NCBI RefSeq assembly: GCF_000003855.2
Contig: NW_003101673.1
Span: forward strand, 761,997 to 825,996
DNA: 64,000 nt
Direction of reading: 5' to 3'
From: Blastomyces gilchristii SLH14081
Taxonomy: Eukaryota > Ascomycota > Eurotiomycetes > Onygenales > Ajellomycetaceae
Below, one piece after another: positions 10,800 through 23,011 of the stretch. Numbering within the stretch: the first letter of the stretch is position 1; every line of letters starts with the position of its first letter. The position numbers were made by a program, and so were the translations under genes. The notes below the pieces were generated by a model. The model was given only the letters and a program-made list of their open reading frames with translations. It made no database searches and was not told the origin of the DNA.

Positions 10800-11232
10800 T
10801 TTTTTGAGGCTCTGCGCGCTATCTAGTTGCCTCGCTGCGAGTTAATAGTAGGACGCGCCTGGAAAAGACCTTTTTTTTTTTTTTAACAAAATGTGGCGGA
10901 GTCCCTTTGGGATCAACCTTGCGAGGAGGAATTGAGGAAGAGGATATGTTCAAGAGATTCAGACGACGACTGAGAAGGTTGCATTAAGCGCCCAGCCTGT
11001 TCGCCCAAATCAACGCCGTCTTTCCGCATACCAGCCACGATTGGGTCTCTATGCGTCTGAATTAGCTAGCCTGCAGTCGGCTGTGTTGGGTATCGGGCTA
11101 CAGCTGTTGTTTAAATTCAACAGCGAGACGCACTGGTCGCCGATTTATTAGGTAGCCGGCTATCCACAAGCTCACTGGCACTGTTTCAAAGTATTGTGGC
11201 ATGAGGACGGTGATGTTGAAAGCGATAATAGT
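10800..11232. promoter_or_regulatory. Shared 433 bp divergent promoter of two fungal-specific genes
   Basis: Only 433 bases separate the start codons of the DUF7580-like gene (minus) and the C2H2-finger gene (plus). It includes a T16 run (10870-10885) and no coding sequence I trust. The minus-strand frame across 11098-11343 overlaps the plus-strand coding exon and lacks family features. Co-regulation of the pair is inference from geometry. Confidence 0.5.
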
Positions 11233-13481
11233 ATGCCCTCGCCTCTGTCCAACAGACTCGTTGCCTGTCTGTATCTGTTTGGGGAGGCCTGCTCCAGATG
11301 CGACAAAATCATCGCGGCGTGGCATAGTCCGCTCACACTCCACTATGGCGGCGACGATGAATCAATAGACATCCCGACTTCCTTGGAGCAATATGTCCCT
11401 TCACTGGAGAGGTTTCTGCCACAACTGCAGGATGAATATGGCCGTCTGCGAGTTTGGACCGGTAATATAGGCGCACATCAGAGCGGACGGTCGTCGCTGG
11501 AATATCGCCTCCGGGATGCATCCCATATTAGAGCGCAGGTTGCCTCTCTCCTGGACGCCTTAAAATGGTCCTTGAGCGAAGGTGAGGGCTGGTTGTTTTT
11601 TTATTTTGGTCGTTTGGTCGTCGTATTCTGTTTTTTTTATTTTTTTTTATTTTTTTTTATTTTTATTTTATTGTTTTGGTCTTTGTTCCGTGAGAATTTC
11701 AACGAACTTGAAACTTTAGAAATATTCGAGATATAGCTATTCTTCTCTATAAACGGAAACAATTTGTCATTTCAAAACCTCATTTTACTTTTCGAACCTT
11801 TTGTTCTGGCCTTGTTTTTGCCTCTCTCTTAATATCTCTTTGTCTCAATGAGAACACAGCTGATGCTAAAACATCTCCACTATAGTGCTCGCCATTGTAT
11901 CTGGAGAAAGACTGCCTGAAGACGAAGACATTGAAGAATGCTCAGACAGTGACGATTCAGACGATGGATCTATTCCGCACGAGGAGGAACTCCCTCAGCC
12001 AGCAGAATTATTCCAGCTGCTAGAGGACATTACAGTTGTTATCAAGTGCCTCTACAAATTGTCTATGGTCATTCGCCAGCCAGCCCAACATGACCGGTTA
12101 AAGACCAACGTTGATCTCTCCCACTTCACGCTGTTTGACATTCGGCACGTTGAGCAGAAATTTCCTCATGCAGAACGCTGGCTCACCCAGCGACTGGGTA
12201 AAGCCATCACGAAACGACGGGAATATTTGAAAGGCCGTGAACGACACCATGAAAAGTTTGCTCTGGGGGATGAGCCGACCGCCACAGCGTTGGTTGAAGA
12301 CAACTCCAACACAGAAGCTGCACGAAGGACCTTACTGTCAGAAACTACGGCTACAACCTTCATCTATGGCGCGGCGGCAGTGGGAGACGCAGACATCGGT
12401 CCCGCCCTGTCGGAAACTTCCTACGCATCAACAGTCGGTGATGATACTAAACTGCACCTCCCCCCGCTCCCTGAAGAAGCCGAGAGCAATCCTGAAGGCT
12501 TTGAATGTCCCTATTGCTATTATCTGATATCCGTTCGTGGGCCTTTATCCTGGGCACGACACGTTTTTGATGACCTGCAGCCGTACGTCTGCACATTCCG
12601 CGATTGCTCAACGCCTAACCAGGTGTACAGCAGGCGACGCACCTGGTTCAACCACGAGAAAACTGCCCATCGAGCTGCACGATTGCCACAGGGAGATTCC
12701 CGCGCAGCTCTCCTGCAAAGTTCCGGACCCGTGGACACCTTATCTGCTGTTGACTGTCCTTTATGTAGAGAGCAAGTCCTCAGTCTTCATCATCTCGAAC
12801 GTCACCTCGCACGTCATCTTGAACAACTTGCTCTCTTCGCCATGCCTAAATATATTCGTGAGGATAACAATCAGCGAGGTTCGCAAGAGGGGAATGACGA
12901 TAATCCGTCCTCTGAAGATCTCGAACGCGGGTCAAGAGATGGGATGGGAGAATATCATAGCGTCTTGCCGAAGCGAGAGACGGCAGACGTGGATAGATAT
13001 TCACCCCTTTCGAACTTGATAGAGGAATATACCGATACCACATCACAGTCTCGCGGGGCACCTATTGATTTTGCTGAAAAAACCCCAGAGCCGGATACTC
13101 AGCCGTCCATGCCTACTCCGACAGAAACACATGCAGACGTCCAAAGAGAATGGAATCTCCTTTCAAATAAGCTATCTAACGTCACCCTACACGAGAATGA
13201 GGAACACCCTAACGCACATGGTAAGATATTCGTTCCCTACCCGACTCGCTCGCGGAATTTGAATTACCCCCTCTTCCCTGTATGACCTGGGATTGAGCAA
13301 GATGCAAAATAGCTGACACGAGGTAAAATCAATAGATTTGGACAAAAGGATTGAGAGTATCCGGCAAAGGGTCGATAGCCTACTGAACAGACAAGCAGAG
13401 CGACAGGAACGATACCCCCCACGACCCAGGCGGCGTCGGACCCCCAAACCTCTCCTGCCACCAGAACCGCCTTCGACATGA
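11233..13481 (+). CDS. Fungal-specific C2H2-finger protein
   Basis: The model gives 609 residues from exons 11233-11581, 11886-13220 and 13336-13481. Intron 1 is 304 bases and T-rich; intron 2 has donor gtaaga and acceptor aatag. The first ATG is 11233; the frame reaches back only to a TTG. The N-terminus (NRLVACLYLFGEAC, then RLRVWTGNIGAHQSG and a YRLRDASHIRAQVASLLDALK segment) is the conserved start of a large fungal family often annotated as C2H2 zinc-finger or acuF-like proteins. An acidic patch and a helical region follow. Cys/His pairs appear as CPYCYYL, CTFRDC with WFNHEKTAHR, and CPLCREQ with HHLERHLARHLEQLALFAMP, the family's terminal finger signature. The tail is basic and Pro-rich. 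Likely nuclear or signalling; real function unknown. Confidence 0.75.
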
Positions 13482-14052
13482 GATAACTTGGCATGAATTT
13501 GTTTCGGGAATCTAGTGGAGGACGATATCTCACTTCGGGTTAATGGATAGATTGAATTGGATACGGTCTTTTTGCCTGCGCCGGAGAAGTTTTTCAGGTC
13601 GAATCATGCATTGGCCTGGAGACATTGGAATGCGTTGGAGTTGTTTTTCTTTCTTTCTCTCTACTTTTTTTTTTCTTTTTTTTCTTTTTTTTTTCTTTTT
13701 TTGGCTTGAGCCGTGCTCCGACAAATAGAATACCTAGGATTTCGTGCATGATGTCTGGATGTTGATGTTTGTACTGCTAGACACTCGATCGAGCCTTTCA
13801 AGAAAGTCATGTGAATAGATAGATATTCAACGGACAACGCTTCCTGATGCTCTCAATTTTCCTAATCCCCTTTATTGTAGTCTATGTCATCCAAGCGTCA
13901 ATCAATATATACGTACATGCATAACATAAATCAGATCATAAATACATAGCATCAGAGCGCTGAATGTCCCGGGGGAGAGGAGGGGGTGCGTCTATATGAA
14001 ACACGAACTAATAGAGGGACAATAAAAACGTTTTTAAATTACATTATGCTCC
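13482..14052. other. Convergent intergenic region
   Basis: Shared 3' region of the C2H2 gene and the Pol III subunit gene. It holds a T-rich tract (about 13647-13702) and AT-rich sequence with possible polyadenylation signals (AATAAA on plus near 14020; TTTATTG near 13871 for minus). No gene recognised. Confidence 0.7.
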
Positions 14053-17000
14053 TTATACGCCCTCCCTCCTCTGTTTCTTCGCAGCCCTCGGCCCTGCTCC
14101 TCTGTCCGCCGCCCTAGCTGCACGCCCCCCACGTTCACAGATATCCACCCACGCGTCTTCAAAGGCCGTCTTCCTCCGCCCAATCTGACCCTCATAAAAG
14201 TTTAGCGCACGTACCACTTCCATCGCCCCTGTGCCTAGCGACACACTTTTTCCCACAATGATACACTCTGAAACACCCTCGATAAGATCCGTCCTCCCCG
14301 CCCCACCCGCATCGAATAGATGATCAGCCGTCTTCTCGAAACTAGCCAGCTGTAGCACGGAATCGCGCATCTTGGCGAGGCCAAAGCGTGTAATCCCCAA
14401 CACCTCCCCCTTGTATGTCATGACGTCGGCGAGTAACTGCATGTGCCGTGGGTCGATGCTCATGTCTTTCATGACCTCGCTAATTTCATCGACGATGGTG
14501 GTCCGCGCAGCTTCAATGCCGAGCACAGTGCGGGCTTCCATGATATTATTTGTGCGTGTGTGGTGGCCGTTGATGCCGTCGGTGGTCATGCAGTCGCGCA
14601 GGCCGTAGCCTTCAACAAGCAAGGTGTTGGTGGTGTTTGTTTCGTCTGTGCGTATAATGGCTCGGGCACATTGGGGATGGCCAATAACCTGGATGTTGGG
14701 GATGAGGCGCTTGAGGTGTTTGAGGCGGATGTATGGGTCGGCACCAGTAGCGGCTTCTTCAGTCTTGGAGAGAGCCGTTCGGGTAGCGTGTTGGTCGACG
14801 AAGATGTGGATATGTGAGCCAAAGGAGCGGAACTTCAAATCTGCGGATTTGAATCGCTTGTGTTTCTTTATGGCCACAAGGATATCTTGGAGGTTTAGTT
14901 CGAGCTGAAGGTTTTGAATGGTGGAGAAGTCGATTTTGATATTGATGTACGCTTCGTTGCCGGTCCAGTCTTCTTCGATGTAATAAATGATATCGCGGAT
15001 AAAGGTCTTTTCAACTCGGCCTTTAACAATCTGTGCCGCACGAAGATCATGTTTATTGACCAGCTCACAAGTGATAACTGGTGTACTGATCTCCTTGGAG
15101 GCATTGATAATTTCCTTGATACGCGGTACACCCTGAGTGATGCTCATACCCGCAACACCAGCGAAATGGAAAGTTTTCAATGTCATCTGCGTGCCCGGTT
15201 CTCCAATTGATTGTGCACCGACAGCACCAACTGCATGGCCAGGCTCAACTTGGGCTCTCTTGTACTTGGTTAAGCAGGCGGTGATGAATGAGGTGAGAGC
15301 GTTGGTTGACACCTTGGCGGTATGATCTATACCCCTTCCCCGTCGCTTAGTTCCACCGTCGATGGCCCTCAATCTTTCAGCTTTCGCACGTACATAATCC
15401 TCAATGGACTGAAGAAAATCTCTGGCGCTTTCCAGTTGATCGATGCCGTGATCACTTCGGTCGTTGTAATCTAAATTCTTGCCCAACAGGTCAAATCTTG
15501 TAAGCTTAGCGCGCGCCGGAGCGAGCAAGTTTTGGCACAAGGTGATTATCTCATCTGGAAGAAGGCCCTTGTCAGAATTGTCAAAAGTGGTCACTTCACA
15601 GTGAGTAAATGTACGATCGAAATGGACAGGTCTAGCTCGGCCCTCCATATCGACCGGGTCCAATTTATCATCGCCGTACTGGAACTGTACAATATTTGAA
15701 GACGAGTTCCTTACAGTATCATCGTACCGCGACGACAGATCCTCAAGCGATTTCATCAATCGACGGGACATATAGCCAGTTTCTGCAGTCTTAACAGCTG
15801 TATCGACAAGACCTTCTCTTCCAGAAATGGCATGAAAAAGAAACTCTGTCGGCGTCAACCCCGAAAAAAAACTATTCCGCACGAAACCTTTCGCAGGAGG
15901 TTGGCGGGCATGTTTGGGGAAGTGAGGTAATGTTCGATCCTGAAAGCCATCCTGAACCCGTTGGCCTCCAATAATTTGTTGGCCGACGAGGGCGACCATC
16001 TGAGCGACGTTAATATCCGAACCCTTGGACCCGGAAGTGGCCATTATCAAAGGAGAATTCCATCGGCTCAGTTCTGCGATACATATCGCTCCAGCTTGCT
16101 GTCGAACTTTACTGAGTATACCGGATATCGTGTTTTCCATTGTCATCTGCTCGTCACATCCAGGAGCCTTCTCGAGTTTCCCGGTTCTAAATAATTGAAT
16201 AACTTCGTCACACTGTGCGTAGGCGTCTTCTACAATATGGGATTTCTCTTCTAGTAGTTTGTCGCCAGGATATACATCTGTGATACCGATTGAGAAACCC
16301 ATGTTGGTGAACCATCTGGCGGAAAGCCTTGAGAGCCGGTTCATGCCCTCAGCTGCGACTTCAGGACCGAAATCTCGAAGCATAACATAAAATACTGAAT
16401 CCTTCTTGCCGGATCCGATGGTAGATTTATCCATGACACCGCACATGACCTCGGAATTGCGAATGCAGAGCCATCCATCGTTGGCGTCCAAGTCACGAGG
16501 AGTTCCTTTCGGTGCTTTGAATCCTCGACATGCTGCATCTAGGTTAACTAATACTGGGGATTGTTTGTTGGGCCGCATCAACACGTTGAAGATTTGTTTC
16601 CCTGTCCACAACATTTGAGGCTTTATTACCGAGGGAGGAGGAAGGTCAAATCGGGTATCAGATTGTAGCATGTAAAGGCAGATGTGTGTGAAAGCTTTGC
16701 GATCGTAGAAAACATCCTTACTGCTCAGCATGTAAGCAGCAGTAATGAAATCCTGAATAGCGGAAATGATAGGTTCGCCGTTTTTTGGCGTTGCCAGGTT
16801 ATTTTTAACTCCCATCAATTCCATCGCTTCAGCTCGCGCTTCTTCGGTCTGAGGGACATGTAGATTCATTTCATCGCCGTCAAAATCGGCGTTGTAGGGG
16901 TTACAGACACACTCGTTAAGGCGGAAGGTTCTGTGCGGTCTAACTTTAGCAAAATGAGAGAGGATACTGAGTTTGTGGAGGGACGGTTGTCGGTTGAACA

Positions 17001-18646
17001 GAACAATATCTCCATCTTCAATATGTCTCTCGACAATATCCCCTTCTTCCAAGTCATTGGCAACCAGGTTAGGGTTACCAAATTTCAAGTTCATCTTAAA
17101 ATTCTGGCTCTTCTTGAAAACATAATTTGCTCCTGGCCAAGTCTTTGTGCCGTTTCGAATTCGCTGTCGCAGCTTTTCCTTGTTGTATCTTGTTACCTGC
17201 TCAGGATATGTCATGTTCATGGCAATCAGTTGAGGCACAGCAACCTCATCAACTCGAAGATTCGGATCGGGAGAAATGACGGTTCTGGCGGAGAAGTCCA
17301 CTCGTTTCCCTGAAAGGTTTCCTCGGAATCGCCCTTGTTTTCCCTTGAGTCGTTGGCAGAAGCCCCGAATGGGTTTTCCGAAATCAGCCTTCTGCAACCC
17401 CGGCACATCACTATTGATATACACCGCAAGCTGCAGCTGCATATAATCCCAGCATTCGATAATGGTTTGTACCGGTGCGCCTTTGTAGAGTGCGTTTTTG
17501 AGATTGATATTACTCTGGATGATATCCCCAAGTTTTGCTGTCAAGTCATCTTCGGTACTGGCAGCTTCCTGCCCAACCGACGGTCGGATACACACTGGTG
17601 GAGCGGGAATATACTGCCAAAGAAACACTTCTGGTCGAGCCTCCTCGGGATTCAGACCAAGAAGCTCGCAGTCTTTGTCCGAAACGCTGCGAAACAGCTT
17701 CAGCACGCGCAGTGGGTGTAGATCGTCATGTGCCTTTTTGAAATGTTTCTCGATATCCGGATTGCTCTTCTTTGCTTCCTCGAACGACTGATCGAAGACG
17801 ACTTTGCTAGGCGGGGGAATCTTCTTCACGGACGACGATGCGTTGAAGGCACGGAACTTCTCGTGCGTGATTTTCAGTGCGCTTGTTCCAGCTTTCTTCA
17901 CTACGCCGTTGACTGCGTTGCATCTGTAGCAGGTGCGCGTCTTTCGACATCGCTCGTTGATCTTTTTCGCAATCTGCATACGCCTGAGGTTATCTATACC
18001 AGGCCGTCTTAATTCTCTAAGAAACGCCCGCCGCTCATTTTCGGGAAGGAGGATATGGGAGCATTCCTGTTGTGCGGGGAGAGAAGGAACCTTGTGTCAG
18101 TCAAATAAACAGCCTTCACAGATACATATATATATTAAGGAAGTAAGAGAACTCGGAGGAAGAACCACCAACCTTGCAAATCTCCTGAAGAATACTGATA
18201 ACCCGTTTAAAATAACCCACATGGAAAGCCGGTAGAACCAGCCTTACATGACCGAAATGCCCGCTGCAGACTTGTAATGCTCCGCCGCATGTGTCGCAGG
18301 TACCCGACTTACTAGATATTCCCATGCGCCCGTCGAGAGGGCCGTGGGGGGCGACGGCGCGGTCATTTTCGAGATCGAAGAGCTTCCTATCCGAAACCTC
18401 AACGACGGCTTGACTGACGATATCTTGGGTCGAGCTGCAATAGCAGGGCGGTGTTGTGGTTAGTCAAACTCTTCCTCACTGGTTCTTACTCCGTGTCGCA
18501 ACTAAGTTTTCCAATTTTTTCTTTCTTTTCTTTCGCCGGGGGTTCACTCACAGGACGCCGAATTTTATCTCCTTGATGACCTTTGGCACGCGATCCACAA
18601 CCTGGGCTTTTCCCAGGTCGATTTGTACAGCCTCTGCAGACTGCAT
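14053..18646 (-). CDS. RPC160: DNA-directed RNA polymerase III largest subunit (RPC1/Rpc160)
   Basis: The protein has 1456 residues from exons 18646-18552, 18434-18173 and 18066-14053, very close to the 1460 of budding yeast Rpc160. The subunit forms half of the Pol III active-site cleft, which transcribes tRNA, 5S and U6 genes. Exon 2 carries the N-terminal zinc region (CDTCGGALQVCSGHFGH) and exon 3 the second zinc pair (CYRCNAV). The catalytic Mg-binding loop NADFDGDEMNLHVPQ is intact, as are the bridge-helix and trigger-loop regions (SIGEPGTQMTLKTFHFAGV). The first exon is only 95 bases; a reading that begins at the internal Met near 17979 would drop about 147 residues including a zinc site. 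The C-terminus ends in a basic, Arg/Ala-rich tail. GUF1 follows on the same strand upstream. Confidence 0.96.
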
Positions 18647-19208
18647 GACACCGGTATCACGAAGCAATCATTCTCAGCCTGTGTTTGGCGGTGCGAAGCT
18701 ATGCCGCAAGTTGAAGCTAATGGTATAAGCTGAAGCTCGGGTAGGAATAGATTTATGGATCAAATAATAGTTGAGTTTGCAGGATGGGAGGGTGGCGCAT
18801 CTAGATTTCAGTGAGGAGTTTGAGTTGCGTTGGGAGTTGGAGTCAGTCATCGTTGGACTTTCTTGACGTCTTTTTTTTTTTTTTCGGCGATGGCGGGGTT
18901 GGCGACGAAAACTTTTTCCTGGCCCGCCCGCGACGACTTTGTGGACAGCGCGACTCACAACGTCTTGAATGGTTTGAGTAGGAATTGAATTTGATAATTA
19001 TTTTATTTTCCTGTTGAAATCGAGTTGATCTTATCGGGGATATATAAAAGACAAAACAAAAACGGTGTGTCAACGCCCAAATATGCTCTAGCTATATCAG
19101 ATGCAAAAAATGTACAGCAAAAGATGACCCAAAAAACAGCAGTGGTATAGCTGATATATATTCTACATGGGGCGGGAAAAAAAAAATAAAAATAAAAAAC
19201 AGATTGAA
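18647..19208. other. Intergenic region upstream of the Pol III subunit gene
   Basis: A 562-base gap between two minus-strand genes: promoter of the Pol III subunit gene and 3' end of GUF1. It contains an A-rich run near 19180-19198 and TATA-like steps near 19155. No gene recognised. Confidence 0.65.
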
Positions 19209-21288
19209 TTATTTCGCCAAAAAGGCCTGGAAAGCCTTATGTTCAATCACCACATTCCCAACAGCCTTGAGTCTCTTCCGCCCTTCTTTCTGTTTCTCCA
19301 GCAGCTTCTTTCGTCGTGTAATATCAGAAGCATGCAGCTTCTGCAGCACGTCTTTTCTGAACGGCTTGATCGATTCTCTCGCCACAACATTCCGGCCCAC
19401 GGCGGCTTGTATCACTATTTCAAACATTTGTCGGTCAACATGCTCCTTGAACTTGCTCACCCACAAACGTCCTAGCCGCTGCACCTGACTCGCATGCACA
19501 ACGCGCGACACCGCATCGACAGGGACCTTGTTTACGAGAAGTTGGAGTTTGGAGATATTGCTACGTCGCCAACCGGATTCTTCGTAGTCCAAGCTGGCAT
19601 AGCCCTTTGTGGATCCTTTGAGTTTGCCGAAGAAGTCATCAACTAGCTGGGCCAGGGGCAATTCGTATTTGAGAATCACCTGGGTTGACGTGAAGAACTC
19701 AAGGTTCTTCTGCTCGCCTCTGTTGGATTCGCAAAGTTCTATGACTCTTCCTAGGTACTCTTCAGGGAACGTCAGTGTAGCTAGGACGAATGGCTCCTGC
19801 AGTTCAGCTACTTTTGCGCGCAGCGTTTCTTCTTCGGGGAAGAGAGCGGGATTTGTGACGATTTCTTCCTTCCCGTCTTTCCATATAACTTTAAATGGCA
19901 CGGTTGGTGGTGTGATAATAATGCTCGCGCCATGTTCCTGTCGTAGACGATCCTCAAAAACGGAACAATGGAGGGTTCCAAGAAAACCGAGTCGAAACCC
20001 AGCGCCTAACGCCTCGGACGACTCCTTTTGCAATGTGACGCTACGGTCATTCAATGTGAGCTGGTTAATGCTGTCTTCAAGGTGAGGGAAGTCGCTGGCA
20101 TCCACGGGGTATGCTGCGACAAACACCATGGCCTTAGGTTCCTCGAATCCAGGGAGCGGCTGGACCAGTTTCTCTGAGCCAACCTTTGTATACGTGTCGC
20201 CTACTTTGGCTTCCTGGCTGCGCTTCATAGCCGGATTGAAGTAAATATAACCAACTTGCCCGGCCCGGAGAACAGACTGGGCGGTTTGTCCCGGATACAT
20301 AATGCCGACTTCCCCCACAAAGTATTTCAACCCAGTCGCAAATGATACAACCTGATCGCCTGCTCTAACCTCACCGTCAAATATTCGAACGAGGAGAATG
20401 ACACCTTTGTAGGTCGAGTACCATGAGTCGACAAGAAGCATTCGGAGAGGTTTTGTATGATCTCCAACAGGCCTAAATAATGTGTGCGTGTTAGCACCAG
20501 GGAACAGCTTCTTAACTAGGGTTTGGATCCCAAAAAATAAAAAGAAAAAGAAAAAGAAAAAAGAAAAATAGAACGTACGCAGGAACCTGCTCGATGACCG
20601 TTGGTAAAAGTTGTTCCACATTTAGCCCGGTTTTTGCAGATACTAGCACAGCGGACTTGGGGTCCAACTCGAATGTGTTTTTCATCTGGTCTAGAGCGCG
20701 TTCAGGGTCTGCGGAGGGTAAATCGACTTTATTTATGACCGGCACCAGCTTGAGACCCTCGGCAAAGGCAAGGTAGAAGTTGGCTACCGTCTGCGCTTGG
20801 ATCCCCTGGCTAGCGTCAACGAGCAGTAAGGCCCCTCCACAACTCGCGTAACTCCGCGACACTTCAGCACGGAAATCGACATGACCAGGGGTATCGACGA
20901 GATGCAGCAGGTAGTCTTCGCCCTGGTGATTGTAGAGCATGCTGCATGTCTGTGCCTTGACGGTGATACCACGCTCTCGTTCAACATCCAGCTTGTCCAG
21001 AACCTGCTTGTTCGCACCCGCCTCGATTGTGCCAGTAAGTTCGAGGAGACGGTCGGAAAGCGTACTTTTGCCATGGTCAACGTGGGCAACGATGCAGAAA
21101 TTCCGGAAGCGTTCAATTGGGATTGCTGCGATGCGTTGCTCTAGCTCCGAGACTGGCTTCCTGCCTTGCGCATAGTGGAGGGTCGAGGTATTGAAAAGCC
21201 GGCGCGGGAATCTAGTTGACGAAGTAAGGGACTGGGACTGCCGCACTGCTGAGGTCAGCCATTTGACTGACTGCAGACATCCTCGCAT
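19209..21288 (-). CDS. GUF1: Mitochondrial translation GTPase GUF1 (EF4/LepA)
   Basis: The protein has 657 residues from exons 21288-20579 and 20472-19209. The single intron has donor gtacgt and acceptor tttag and contains an AAAAG-type tract. GUF1 is the mitochondrial LepA/EF4 homologue, a ribosome-dependent GTPase at the inner membrane that promotes back-translocation and supports mitochondrial protein synthesis. The first 45 or so residues are Arg/Ser-rich with no acidic residues, a presequence. GTPase motifs follow in order: [22 protein letters not shown] and SAK. The EF-G-like domains and the LepA-specific C-terminal domain ([19 protein letters not shown], the RRKKLLxKQKxGKKR signature) are complete. 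It is head-to-head with MAD2. Confidence 0.96.
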
Positions 21289-21669
21289 CGGGATATCCGC
21301 ATTGACGTCGGGTATCAGGCGTCACTGGTATTGTTGCTGGGTAATTCATCCAATATCTCACGGTGGGCAGCCTTCTGTGTTCGGTGGAGATTTTAAGTTC
21401 TCTTTTTGGAACTCAAAGATTTTCGGCGAGAATTTGCGGCTCTGCTAAGTCCGGCCCAGAAAGGAAGGTGGGCCGAGCGCGGAGTAGTTAACGTGACTTG
21501 GCGATTGCCGTAGCGACGCCGAGAGAGTAAACAAGAAAACATCCAGCGATGGCATTTTCTCATCTTCTTGCTCGACACGCCGTCTAGTCGTTATACGAGC
21601 AATTGCTAGTTACTGATCTTCATCCTCCATCTTCTCATATTCACTCATTGATACACATACTCTGCCAAA
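21289..21669. promoter_or_regulatory. Shared 381 bp divergent promoter of GUF1 and MAD2
   Basis: Only 381 bases lie between the two start codons. The MAD2 side is CT- and CA-rich next to its ATG. No TATA box stands out. Shared control is inferred from spacing only. Confidence 0.55.
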
Positions 21670-23011
21670 ATGTCTACGCAAAAAGAGAAGTCAAAAGTCC
21701 ATAAGTTGTCACTGAAGGGTCTGTTGCTCGTCTGTTGCTCGTCTTTGAATGAACCGGCACCCCGCACCACATGAGTTCAATCTGATAATTGGAGTTTAGG
21801 GTCCTCGAAATTAGTTGCGGAATTTGTAAGCGAGCTTACCAAATACCAGACAGTCTATTGAACAGATGCTGATATTTGTAGTTCGAGTACTCCATACATT
21901 CAATCCTGTACGTGCAGACCCGGGCAAGAAGAAGCGGCCAGCGCAAAGAGGGGGGGGGCGGGGGGGTAAAGCAAGCTAACGACCAGACGTCATAGGTTCC
22001 AACGCGGGGTATATCCAGCGGATGATTTCACAGCGTGAGGGCACACAGGATAATTCTTGAATGGGCAAGAAGAATTGATGCTGATGGGTTTTCACAGCGT
22101 CAAGAAATATGGCCTGAATATGCTTGGTTGGTGGCTGGCTACCTGTTTCTCCGTACCCCCGTTCTCTAATAAGTGTCTACCTAGTGTCCTCCGACGACCA
22201 AGTCAAAGCTTATATAAAAAAGATCATGTCGCAGCTCAACAAGTGGATGATTGGAGGCAAGATATCCAAGCTCGTCATTGTGATCACAAGCAAGGATACA
22301 GGGGAGCATGTCGAAAGATGGCAGTTCGACGTAGGCTTAAAACACTTTCATCCCACCACAATGAAGATGCCAAGTCGATGCGACTCTGACTCTTTATGGT
22401 AATGGCAGGTCCAAATATTCAGCAACAGCAGATCTTCCCGGAGTCGATCCGCGCAAAAGGTGTCACCCGATAACGAGAATGCTCTTATGTACGTGGACTA
22501 ATAGCCAACTCCTTGCCACTCGGCTACAAAATGTGTACATATAGTTCGCCGTGCTCAAAATCTCTGGCTAACTTGCTCGTAACAACGATGTGAAATTTCA
22601 GCCCCACAAATCCGGCCTCCACCGCAACCCCTCCACCCGAGAAATCCGAAAAGGAGATCCAAGAAGAAATTCAAGCGATCTTCCGCCAGATCACCGCTTC
22701 TGTCACCTTCCTCCCCGTCCTGGATGGTAACTGTACATTCAACGTGCTCGTGTATGCAGACGCCGATTCCGAGGTACCCATGGAGTGGGGTGATAGTGAT
22801 GCCAAGGAAATTGAGAATGGGGAGAAGGTGCAGCTGAGAAGTTTCAGTACTAGCAATCATCGCGTGGATACGTTGGTTAGCTACAGGTTCGTATCTACTA
22901 TGTAGATATTCGGTTTTTTTGCTGATATCTTTTTTATATGGTTACTGTACTTCATTATGCAAGATAACGATCTTCTAACTGGATTTACATATACATAGAC
23001 TCGCCGATTGA
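21670..23011 (+). CDS. MAD2: Spindle assembly checkpoint protein MAD2 (HORMA domain)
   Basis: The protein has 230 residues from nine exons: 21670-21718, 21800-21825, 21882-21907, 21996-22034, 22098-22126, 22185-22330, 22409-22488, 22602-22886 and 22999-23011. All joins keep frame and use GT..AG. MAD2 binds MAD1 and CDC20 at unattached kinetochores and restrains the anaphase-promoting complex. The spliced product starts MSTQKEKSKVHKLSLKG and reads through the HORMA hallmarks: QRGVYPADDFTAVKKYGLNM, the WQFDV strand, ITASVTFLPVL and the C-terminal safety-belt region (STSNHRVDTLVSYRLAD). A Ser/Arg- and Pro-rich loop (about residues 105-145) is longer than in yeast. Several exons are under 40 bases, so simple gene finding sees only fragments. 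Identification is by recalled family sequence. Confidence 0.93.

Noticed and set aside
13981..18012. Pol III subunit starting at the internal Met near 17979
   Set aside because: Two upstream exons restore the N-terminal zinc region and bring the length to that of the family.
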